Both the position numbers and the translations under genes were made by a program. Positions 1 to 8,841 of a stretch of 8,841 nucleotides of DNA are shown one piece after another. Source of the DNA: JBBQBQ01 sp038317685 (GTDB lineage Bacteria; Desulfobacterota; Desulfuromonadia; Desulfuromonadales; DDH964); assembly GCA_038317685.1 (NCBI GenBank), contig JBBQBQ010000141.1, forward strand, positions 1 to 8,841. Direction: 5' to 3'. The notes under the pieces were generated by a model. It did not search any database, was not told the DNA's origin, and was given only the letters and a program-made list of their open reading frames with translations. Each line of letters begins with the position of its first letter. Position 1 is the stretch's first letter.

Positions 1-726
1 GCCGATAAGGCCCGCCTGGCCCCCTCCATCGTCGGCCGCGACCTGGTCAGGGAGGTGACCTGCAAGGCCCCCTATCACTGGACCGAGGGGCCCTGGGAGC
101 TGGAACGTGGTTACGTCCCCAGGGAACAGCCGGCCCGTTTCAAGGTCGTCGCCTACGACTTCGGCATCAAGCGCAACATCCTGCGCAATCTGGTCGCATC
201 CGGCTGCGACGTGACCGTCGTCCCCGCCGACACCCCGGCCCGGGAGGTCATGGCGATGCGCCCCGACGGGGTCTTCCTCAGCAACGGCCCGGGGGACCCG
301 GAACCGATCGTCTACGCCCAGGAGAATATCCGTCAACTCCTCGGCAAGATCCCGATCTTCGGCATCTGCCTCGGCCATCAGCTCCTCTGCCTGGCCCTGG
401 GGGGGCGGACCTACAAGCTCAAGTTCGGCCATCGAGGCGGCAATCAGCCGGTGCGACGGGGCGACGGCCACGAGGTGGAGATCACCGCCCAGAACCACGG
501 CTTCGCCGTCGATGCGGCGTCGATCAAGGAGGCCGGCGTCGTGACCCACATCAACCTCAACGATAACACCGTCGAGGGCCTGGCCCACCGCTCGTTGCCG
601 GCCTTTTCGGTCCAGTATCATCCCGAAGCCTCCCCCGGGCCCCACGATGCCCGCTACCTCTTCCAGCGCTTCATCGAGATGATGGAGAAGCAAAATTCCG
701 GCTCAAAGATGAAGGTGAAAAAGTAA
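1..726 (+). CDS. carA: Carbamoyl-phosphate synthase small (glutaminase) subunit, 5' partial
   Basis: Frame 1 is open from the first base to the TAA at 724-726, giving 241 visible residues. CarA is usually about 370-385 residues, so roughly 135-140 N-terminal residues lie upstream. A GTG at 55-57 is an internal valine, not the start. The visible part covers the end of the N-terminal domain and the whole class I glutamine amidotransferase domain. The nucleophile motif GICLGH has its Cys at visible residue 123 (codon 367-369). The QYHPEAS motif supplies the other triad members, His207 and Glu209 (codons 619-621 and 625-627). LSNGPGDP, the usual motif before the nucleophile, is also present. CarA hydrolyses glutamine and passes ammonia through a tunnel to CarB, which lies 52 bp downstream and is probably cotranscribed. 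The tail after FIEMMEK is low-complexity and lysine-rich (ending KMKVKK). It is encoded by an AT-rich patch forming one arm of an inverted repeat, so the last residues may be recently acquired. Confidence 0.97.
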   Translation, partial: ADKARLAPSIVGRDLVREVTCKAPYHWTEGPWELERGYVPREQPARFKVVAYDFGIKRNILRNLVASGCDVTVVPADTPAREVMAMRPDGVFLSNGPGDPEPIVYAQENIRQLLGKIPIFGICLGHQLLCLALGGRTYKLKFGHRGGNQPVRRGDGHEVEITAQNHGFAVDAASIKEAGVVTHINLNDNTVEGLAHRSLPAFSVQYHPEASPGPHDARYLFQRFIEMMEKQNSGSKMKVKK

Positions 727-767
727 ACGATTCAATATGTTACTCTGTACCTTTAACTTTTCACCTT
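712..767. repeat. AT-rich inverted repeat straddling the carA stop codon
   Basis: AAGGTGAAAA at 712-721 is perfectly complementary to TTTTCACCTT at 758-767. With A722 bulged, the stem can extend by two pairs (723-757, 724-756) and, past one mismatch, two more (726-754, 727-753). The left arm codes for the last CarA residues and runs into the stop. The right arm ends immediately before the carB Shine-Dalgarno (TAAGGA, 767-772), and CCTTAAGG at 764-771 is itself a palindrome. There is no T-run after the hairpin, so it does not look like an intrinsic terminator. It could be an RNA stem affecting CarA/CarB translation or message stability, or a dispersed repeat inserted at the gene end. The structure is visible; the role is inference. 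Confidence 0.55.
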
Positions 768-778
768 AAGGACCATTC

Positions 779-4036
<3,258 letters not shown>

Positions 4037-4077
4037 TGCCGGTTGAGAGCCGGGGAAAATCCTACAAACAGAGATCA

Positions 4078-4106
4078 ACGGGCGGGGTAACCCGCCCGTA
4101 AATTTT
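4078..4106 (+). terminator. Intrinsic terminator or attenuator in the carB-greA gap
   Basis: A perfect 9-bp stem, ACGGGCGGG (4078-4086) with CCCGCCCGT (4091-4099), closes a GTAA loop and is followed by AAATTTT (4100-4106). The stem is very GC-rich, but the T-tract is short and delayed by three A, so termination is probably incomplete. It would end the carAB transcript. Only 24 nt separate it from the greA ATG, with the greA ribosome binding site (GAGGAA, 4115-4120) between, so no promoter fits downstream of it. Every greA transcript must therefore pass through the hairpin, which makes it an attenuator for greA as well as a terminator for carB. Confidence 0.65.
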
Positions 4107-4130
4107 ACAGTAACGAGGAAAGATACGTTC

Positions 4131-4607
4131 ATGTCACAGTCGATACCCATGACCCGCCAAGGCTATCAGCGCCTTCAGGAAGAGTTGAAGCGTCTGATCC
4201 GCGTCGACCGCCCTGCGGTTGTCCAGGCGATCGCCGAGGCGCGCGACCACGGTGACATATCGGAGAATGCCGAGTACGACGCGGCCAAGGACCGGCAGGG
4301 CTTCATCGAGGGACGGATCAAGGAACTCAACGACAAGATCGCCCGCGCCCAGGTCATCAATCCGGCCGAACTCGACAGCGACAAAGTGGTCTTCGGCGCC
4401 ACGGTGACGCTCTTCGATCCCGACAGCGGCACCGAAGTGACCTACCAGATCGTCGGCGAGGACGAGGCCGACATCAAGAGCGGAAAACTGTCCGTCACCT
4501 CGCCGGTCGGCAAGGCGCTGATCGGCCATCGCCTCGACGACGAAGTGCGGATCAAGGTCCCCTCGGGCCTTAGAATCTACGAAGTCATCGATATCAAGTA
4601 CGAATAA
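4131..4607 (+). CDS. greA: Transcription elongation factor GreA
   Basis: 158 residues, the same length as E. coli GreA and alignable end to end from memory. GreA enters the RNA polymerase secondary channel and stimulates cleavage of the 3' RNA in backtracked complexes, restarting elongation. The N-terminal coiled coil (about residues 8-75) carries the acidic tip HGDISENAEY, with Asp42 and Glu45 in place of E. coli Asp41 and Glu44, the residues that coordinate the catalytic magnesium. The C-terminal FKBP-like domain (about 85-158) has VFGATVTL, the VGEDEAD segment and SPVGKALIGH. The ATG at 4131 is chosen because it gives the standard N-terminus (SIPMT) and has GAGGAA 10 bases upstream. The internal ATG at 4149 would remove six conserved residues. 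Expression probably depends on the intragenic carB promoter and the leader hairpin. It heads a tight group with the DUF1858 gene and recG. Confidence 0.97.
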   Translation: MSQSIPMTRQGYQRLQEELKRLIRVDRPAVVQAIAEARDHGDISENAEYDAAKDRQGFIEGRIKELNDKIARAQVINPAELDSDKVVFGATVTLFDPDSGTEVTYQIVGEDEADIKSGKLSVTSPVGKALIGHRLDDEVRIKVPSGLRIYEVIDIKYE

Positions 4608-4627
4608 TCACCTTCAGGAGTCACGCC

Positions 4628-4828
4628 ATGGCAGACAAATTTACCGCGACCATGACCTTCCACCAGGCTTTGAAGAGCCACCCTGCCGTCGCCCGCGTCC
4701 TCGGCACATACAACCTCGGCTGCGTCGGCTGCATGGGGGCCATGAACGAGACCCTGGAGCAGGGCGCCCAGGCCCACGGTCTCGATGTCAACGACATCCT
4801 GCGGGACCTCAACGCTCTCGCCGACTGA
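4628..4828 (+). CDS. DUF1858 small redox-disulfide domain protein (CxxC)
   Basis: A 66-residue protein with a clean AGGAG seven bases before its ATG. It starts 20 bp after greA and ends 12 bp before recG, so it is very probably cotranscribed with both. The sequence matches the DUF1858 / 'hybrid cluster protein-associated redox disulfide' family. Diagnostic features are an early HPAVARVL segment (residues 18-25), the GCVGC motif with Cys32 and Cys35, then ETLEQGAQAHGLD and a C-terminal LN motif (residues 61-62). There is no signal peptide or membrane segment, so it should be cytoplasmic. The family name comes from domains found in or beside hybrid cluster (prismane) proteins; no biochemical function is established that I know of. 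The CxxC could form a redox-active disulfide or help hold a metal, but two cysteines alone would not complete a site in a monomer. Why it sits between a transcription factor and a helicase is unexplained. Confidence 0.88.
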   Translation: MADKFTATMTFHQALKSHPAVARVLGTYNLGCVGCMGAMNETLEQGAQAHGLDVNDILRDLNALAD

Positions 4829-4840
4829 CCGGGAGGGGAA

Positions 4841-6994
4841 ATGCCCCCGGTCCCCCAGCCGGCACCGCCTTTCGATCCGCTGACGACCCCCCTGGCCCAG
4901 GTCCGGGGGGTCGGTCCCGCGCTGCTGCAAAAGCTCGCCAAACTCGGCCTCGCCACCGTCGAGGACGCCCTCTATACCCTCCCGCATCGTTATGAAGACC
5001 GGCGTCGTCTCGCCCGCATCGGCGAACTGCACGACGGCCAGACCGCCGTTTTTGGCGGCGAGGTCCTCGCCGCCGGCGAAACCGTCACCGCGCGCAGCCG
5101 CAAGCGCCTCTTCGAGGTGATCGTCGGCGACGGCAGCGGTCAACTCTCCCTCAAATGGTTCCACTACCGTCGCGAGTGGCAGCAAAAACGCTACCCGGTC
5201 GGCGCAAGGCTGCTGATCGTGGGCGAAGTCAAGCGCTTCGGGGCGGTGCGGGAAGTTCACCATCCCGAAGTCGAAGTGCTGCCGCCGGGGCAATCTTTGA
5301 GCGAATTCCATGCCGCCGATCCCTTGAACTTCGGTCGCATCCTCCCGGTCTACCCCCTCACCGAAGGGCTCGGCCAGAAGGTCGCCCGCAAGCTCTGGAA
5401 GGAACTGGCGGATCGTTTCGCTCCGCTGGCACGCTCGGTCCTCCCTGAGGAATTGCGGCAACGGCGCGCCCTCATCGATCTGGCGGAGGCCCTGCAGCAG
5501 GCGCACTGGCCTCCCGACACGGCCCGGCTGGAGGAATTGGAGGGAGGTCAAGACGCCGCCCGCCGCAGCCTCGTCTACGACGAATTCTTCTTCCTGGAAC
5601 TCGGTCTTGCCTTGAAACGGCGCGGCGTGGTGCTGGAAGCTGGGCTTCCTTTCCAGGTCACCCATCGCTACACCCGGCCCCTGGCCCAACTCCTGCCGTA
5701 CCGGCTCACCGAAGCCCAACGCCGGGTCCTCGGCGAGATCAAGCGCGACCTGATGGCCCCCCATCCGATGAATCGCCTGCTGCAGGGTGATGTCGGCAGC
5801 GGCAAGACCATCGTGGCGTTGATGGCGGCTCTGGTTGCTATCGAAAACGCCACCCAGGTGGCGGTTGTCGCCCCGACCGAGATTCTCGCCGAGCAGCATT
5901 ACCTGCAGTTCCATCCCTGGCTGGAGGCCCTCGGATTGAGGGTCGCCCTCCTCACCGGTTCGACCGCCGCCGCCCGCCGCCGGGAGATTCTCGCCGCCGC
6001 TGCCGACGGCAGCCTGCATTTGTTGGTCGGGACCCATGCGGTGCTCCAGGAAGGGGTCGAATTCCAGCGCCTGGGACTCGGCATCGTCGACGAGCAGCAT
6101 CGTTTCGGGGTTCGGCAGCGGGGCCTCCTGCGCCGCAAGGGTGAGAACCCCCATATTTTGGTGATGACAGCCACGCCGATCCCCCGGACCTTGTCCCTGA
6201 CCCTTTTCGGCGATCTCGCCCTGTCGGTCATCGATGAACTCCCCCCGGGACGGACTCCGGTGACGACCCGGGTCCTTACCGAGGCCTCCCGGGAGCGGGC
6301 CTACCAGCAGATTCACCGGGAACTCGCCGCCGAGCGCCAGGCTTACATCGTCTACCCGCTGGTCGAGGAGACCGAGAAGAGCGACCTTCTGGCCGCCAGC
6401 GAGGCCGCAGCCCGCCTTGCTGACGAGGTCTTCCCCGGAATGGCGGTCGGTCTGCTTCACGGGCGCTTGAAGCCGGAGGAGAAGGAGGCGGTGATGGCCG
6501 CCTTCAAGTCCGGTGAAATTCGGGTGCTGGTGGCGACGACCGTCATCGAAGTCGGTATCGACGTCCCCAACGCCACGGTGATGATGATCGAGCACGCCGA
6601 GCGTTTCGGTCTCGCTCAACTCCACCAGCTGCGGGGTCGGGTCGGTCGCGGGAGCGCGCAGAGTTTCTGCCTGCTGGTGCGCTCCCAGCGCTGCAGCGCC
6701 GATGGCCTGCGCCGGCTGGAGGTGATGGAGCAAAACAACGATGGTTTCCGTATCGCCGAGGCTGATTTGGAACTGCGCGGGCCGGGGGAATTCCTCGGCA
6801 CCCGGCAGGCCGGCCTGCCGGACTTCCGCATCGCCGACCTGCTGCGCGACGGCCGGGTCCTCGAAGAAGCCCGGGAAGACGCCTTTGCGCTTGCCGAAAC
6901 CCCCGGTTTTCTTACCGATCCCCGGACCCGCGAAGTGCGTACAACCCTGCTCCGACGCTGGGGGAGTCGACTGGAGTTGGCCAACGTCGGCTGA
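4841..6994 (+). CDS. recG: ATP-dependent DNA helicase RecG
   Basis: 717 residues (E. coli 693), complete. RecG is a superfamily 2 double-stranded DNA translocase that reverses stalled forks and unwinds branched DNA and R-loops. The N-terminal wedge region opens with RGVGPALLQKL (from about residue 22) and LPHRYEDRR, then an OB-fold from about 60 to 150 including aromatic W106/F107. The helicase core has Walker A GDVGSGKT (316-323), PTEILAEQH, motif II DEQH (417-420), motif III TATP (443-446) and motif VI QLRGRVGRG (residues 599-604 hold GRVGRG). The C-terminal TRG-type translocation motif covers about 632-665 (NNDGF, DLELRGPGEFLGTRQAG). The ATG follows a strong GGGAGGGG at a short spacing of about 4 bases, only 12 bp after the preceding stop, suggesting translational coupling. 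The N-terminal nine residues beyond the E. coli start are proline-rich; no alternative start is close by. Confidence 0.97.
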   Translation: MPPVPQPAPPFDPLTTPLAQVRGVGPALLQKLAKLGLATVEDALYTLPHRYEDRRRLARIGELHDGQTAVFGGEVLAAGETVTARSRKRLFEVIVGDGSGQLSLKWFHYRREWQQKRYPVGARLLIVGEVKRFGAVREVHHPEVEVLPPGQSLSEFHAADPLNFGRILPVYPLTEGLGQKVARKLWKELADRFAPLARSVLPEELRQRRALIDLAEALQQAHWPPDTARLEELEGGQDAARRSLVYDEFFFLELGLALKRRGVVLEAGLPFQVTHRYTRPLAQLLPYRLTEAQRRVLGEIKRDLMAPHPMNRLLQGDVGSGKTIVALMAALVAIENATQVAVVAPTEILAEQHYLQFHPWLEALGLRVALLTGSTAAARRREILAAAADGSLHLLVGTHAVLQEGVEFQRLGLGIVDEQHRFGVRQRGLLRRKGENPHILVMTATPIPRTLSLTLFGDLALSVIDELPPGRTPVTTRVLTEASRERAYQQIHRELAAERQAYIVYPLVEETEKSDLLAASEAAARLADEVFPGMAVGLLHGRLKPEEKEAVMAAFKSGEIRVLVATTVIEVGIDVPNATVMMIEHAERFGLAQLHQLRGRVGRGSAQSFCLLVRSQRCSADGLRRLEVMEQNNDGFRIAEADLELRGPGEFLGTRQAGLPDFRIADLLRDGRVLEEAREDAFALAETPGFLTDPRTREVRTTLLRRWGSRLELANVG

Positions 6995-7026
6995 AATGGA
7001 CACTGTCCCCCGAGCCGCGCTGTAAT

Positions 7027-7041
7027 GAGCCGTCACGGCTC
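7027..7041 (+). terminator. Weak hairpin after recG, possible terminator
   Basis: GAGCCG (7027-7032) pairs perfectly with CGGCTC (7036-7041) across a TCA loop, 32 bp after the recG stop. The next bases are C-rich with no T-tract, so it is a poor intrinsic terminator. It may mark the 3' end of the operon, perhaps with Rho, or be chance. Confidence 0.3.
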
Positions 7042-7057
7042 CTCCCGCACCCGCCCC

Positions 7058-7085
7058 TTGGAAAATTTCCGACAAGTGGTAAATT
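7058..7085 (+). promoter_or_regulatory. Weak sigma70 promoter candidate for the sensor gene
   Basis: TTGGAA (7058-7063) and TAAATT (7080-7085) are 16 bp apart, each matching consensus at four of six positions. It lies in the only AT-rich stretch of the gap, about 90 bp before the sensor ATG. GGAAAATTTCC (7060-7070), a 5-1-5 inverted repeat, overlaps the -35 element and could be a protein-binding site. Two weak hexamers in AT-rich sequence are easily fortuitous. Confidence 0.25.
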
Positions 7086-7176
7086 ATTTCAGGTAGATGG
7101 AACCGGCCGATTTTTTCGCCCCGGCCGTGACAGGACCCGGCGCCAGCAGGTCGCACCAACGAGGGCTAGTCCAGCC

Positions 7177-8841
7177 ATGCGACATTTGATCCTGATCGCA
7201 GTCATCTCAGTCCTTGGCGTTCTTGCCCTGCCGGTCTATATCGTGTTGGTCATTTCACCGGCCTTGACCGGCCTGGTGGAGGAGAACGCCCGGAATGAAG
7301 CGATCCGCGTCGCTACTCATCTGGCCGACCGGCTCTTCCACGACACGTTTGCCTTGGAGCGGGGCCGCTTGCCCGAAAATTTTTCCGCCGAAGCGGAAGC
7401 GGTGAAAAAAAACTTTCATATGCTGAAGCTCCGGGTCAACTCCGCTGCGGGGGAAACCCTTTATTCAACAGATCGGGAGGATATCGGCAAGGTCAATCAG
7501 GGCGAATATTTCCATGCCGTAGTGGCCCAGGGAAGGCCTTTCTCGGTGGTGGTCCGCCGGTCCGAACGGACCATGGAAGGCGAGGTTGCGCAACGGGACG
7601 TCGCTGAAACCTACGTGCCGGTGATGCAGAACGGGAGATTCTCGGGTGCTTTCGAAATTTACTATGACATCACCGAGCAATTCGAAAATCTCAATGACGT
7701 CCTGAAACGTGCCTACGGATTGCTGTTGCTGGTGGTGGCCGGACTGACGGCCGCCGCGTTCGTCGGCCTGTACCGGGCGGGGCGGAGCCTGAAGGAGCGG
7801 GATCTGGCCCGCAAGGAGTGGGAACGCACCTTCGATGCGTTGACCGATCCCATCATGATCCTCGACAATCAGTTCCGCATGACCCGAGTCAACGCCGCCA
7901 TGGCGGAATTCCTGGGGACTCCCGCCGAGGAGGCGGTGGGAAAAACCTGTTATGAGCAAGTCCATTGCACCGCCGCGCCGATCCCTGAGTGCCCGCATAA
8001 GCAGCTCCTTCAGGACGGCCAGATGCATCGGGTCGAATATTTCGAAAGCCGTTTGAACCGGCATTTTTCAGTCTCGGTCTTCCCCATCCACGACACCGCC
8101 GGCCGACTCACGGCTGCGGTTCATTACCTCAAGGACATCACCCATCGCAAACAACTGGACGAGGCTCTGCAAAAGAGCGCCCGCAGTCTCGCCGAGGCTC
8201 AGCGCATCGCTCGTCTCGGGAGCTGGGAGCTCGACCTGACCCTGAACGCGTTGACCTGGTCCGAAGAGACCTATCGCATTTGCGACATCGAACCCGCCGG
8301 ATTCGGCGCCTCCTACGAAGCGTTCCTCGAACTGGTGCATCCCGATGACCAGAGGATGGTGAGAGATTCCTTCGCCGGTTCGATCAAGGACCGGATTCCT
8401 TACGAGATCGTGCATCGGCTCAAGCTGAGGGAGGGGACCATCAAACATGTCCAGGAGCGGTGCGAGACCTTTTATGATGACGAGGGCCGGCCTTTAAGGT
8501 CGGTGGGGACGATCCAGGATATTACCGACCAGAAAACCGCCGAAGGGGAACTGCAGCGGCAGTTGAAAAATCTGACGGCCCTGAACGACATCGGCCTCGC
8601 CATCAGCTCCAGCCTGGATATCCGGGTAACCCTCAATATCCTCCTCGAACGATTGCGGTCCCAGTTGGGAGTCGATGCGGCAGATGTGCTTCTGCTCGAC
8701 CAGGAGTCCCTCTATCTCCGCTGTGCGGCCAGCCTCGGTTTTCATACCGCCTCCATCGGCAAGGTGAGCGTCCGCCTGGGAAAGGGGCACGCCGGGCGGG
8801 CGGCCTTTGAACGGCGGACCCTGATCATCGCCGATCTTGGC
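7177..8841 (+). CDS. Membrane sensor protein with PAS-PAS-GAF domains, 3' partial (probable histidine kinase)
   Basis: The frame is open from the ATG at 7177 to the window end, giving 555 residues without a stop. GAGGG lies 11 bases before the ATG, a long spacing. A first membrane helix (about 4-28) and a second (about 180-199) bracket an extracytoplasmic domain of about 150 residues. That domain includes HMLKLRVNSAAGETLYSTD and ends VAETYVPVMQNGRFSGAFEIYYDIT, resembling small Cache/PDC-like sensor domains. A first PAS domain spans about 213-325 (DALTDPIMILD to YLKDITHRK) and has Cys258, Cys264 and Cys272 (CYEQVHC, then ECPH). A second, PAS_3-like domain spans about 345-455 (LGSWELDL, LVHPDDQ, GTIQDITDQK). 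A GAF domain begins near 469 (LNDIGLAISSSLD) and is cut by the window edge. The output domain is not visible. A HisKA/HATPase histidine kinase is most likely for this layout, but a GGDEF cyclase or other output is possible. The ligand is unknown. The gene is probably not part of the recG operon. Confidence 0.85.
   Translation, partial: MRHLILIAVISVLGVLALPVYIVLVISPALTGLVEENARNEAIRVATHLADRLFHDTFALERGRLPENFSAEAEAVKKNFHMLKLRVNSAAGETLYSTDREDIGKVNQGEYFHAVVAQGRPFSVVVRRSERTMEGEVAQRDVAETYVPVMQNGRFSGAFEIYYDITEQFENLNDVLKRAYGLLLLVVAGLTAAAFVGLYRAGRSLKERDLARKEWERTFDALTDPIMILDNQFRMTRVNAAMAEFLGTPAEEAVGKTCYEQVHCTAAPIPECPHKQLLQDGQMHRVEYFESRLNRHFSVSVFPIHDTAGRLTAAVHYLKDITHRKQLDEALQKSARSLAEAQRIARLGSWELDLTLNALTWSEETYRICDIEPAGFGASYEAFLELVHPDDQRMVRDSFAGSIKDRIPYEIVHRLKLREGTIKHVQERCETFYDDEGRPLRSVGTIQDITDQKTAEGELQRQLKNLTALNDIGLAISSSLDIRVTLNILLERLRSQLGVDAADVLLLDQESLYLRCAASLGFHTASIGKVSVRLGKGHAGRAAFERRTLIIADLG

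Larger units (their letters stand above)
6995..7176. other. Intergenic region between recG and the sensor gene
   Basis: 182 bp with no convincing gene. It contains a 6-bp hairpin just after recG, an AT-rich centre (about 7058-7090) with a weak promoter candidate, and two copies of CCGGCCG at 7103-7109 and 7121-7127 flanking a T-run (7111-7116). Because CGGCCG is self-complementary, the two copies can also pair as a 6-bp stem with a loop of about 12 nt. I recognised no riboswitch class here. The region probably separates the greA-recG operon from an independently expressed sensor. Confidence 0.5.

Noticed and set aside
55..57. GTG as a possible start of a short CarA
   Set aside because: The frame is open upstream to base 1 and the missing N-terminal domain is expected there; this codon is an internal valine.
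736..741. TATGTT as a -10 element for carB
   Set aside because: No acceptable -35 hexamer at 16-18 bp upstream; the AT-rich setting explains the match.
4149..4151. Alternative ATG start for greA
   Set aside because: Would drop the conserved SIPMT-type N-terminus; the ATG at 4131 gives exactly the usual 158 residues and has a ribosome binding site.
4577..7159. 860-codon open frame on the minus strand opposite the DUF1858 gene and recG
   Set aside because: Same codon-bias artefact; it spans several plus-strand genes and an intergenic gap and shows no family motif.
7080..7176. Riboswitch (for example the GEMM cyclic di-GMP class) in the leader of the sensor gene
   Set aside because: The conserved core sequences of that class were not found; only short GC palindromes are present.

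Overview
The window is a piece of a GC-rich bacterial chromosome, all on the plus strand. It carries core housekeeping genes followed by the start of a membrane sensor gene. GC-rich codon usage, the carA-carB-greA order, a small CxxC DUF1858 protein and a PAS/PAS/GAF sensor with a short extracytoplasmic domain together suggest a Desulfuromonadia-type bacterium (Geobacter/Desulfuromonas/Pelobacter relatives). That placement is inferred from gene content and style; no database search was run.

Layout: (1) 1-726 is the C-terminal two-thirds of carA, the glutaminase subunit of carbamoyl-phosphate synthetase; its start lies upstream of the window. (2) A 52-bp AT-rich gap with an inverted repeat straddling the carA stop leads to carB (779-4036), the complete large subunit. 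(3) A good sigma70-like promoter lies inside the last codons of carB, and a strong GC hairpin (4078-4106) sits in the carB-greA gap. (4) greA (4131-4607), a 66-residue DUF1858 CxxC protein (4628-4828) and recG (4841-6994) follow with gaps of 20 and 12 bp and no terminator between them, so they probably form one operon. (5) A 182-bp gap with small hairpins and a weak promoter candidate separates recG from a sensor protein (7177 to beyond the window end).

How the genes work together: CarA and CarB make carbamoyl phosphate for pyrimidines and arginine. All UMP-contact residues recalled from E. coli CarB are present at a constant +11 offset, so feedback control by UMP is predicted. GreA rescues backtracked RNA polymerase and RecG remodels stalled forks and R-loops, so the second operon joins transcription fidelity with replication repair. 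The last gene belongs to a separate signalling function.

Most interesting signal: the greA leader. A near-consensus promoter (TTGACG, 17 bp, TATTAT) within carB is followed about 50 nt later by a 9-bp GC hairpin with an A/T-rich tail, and only 24 nt separate that tail from the greA start. This resembles the E. coli greA leader, where partial termination yields the short GraL RNAs. No mobile element, CRISPR array, tRNA or rRNA was seen, and nothing here amounts to a new multi-gene system.
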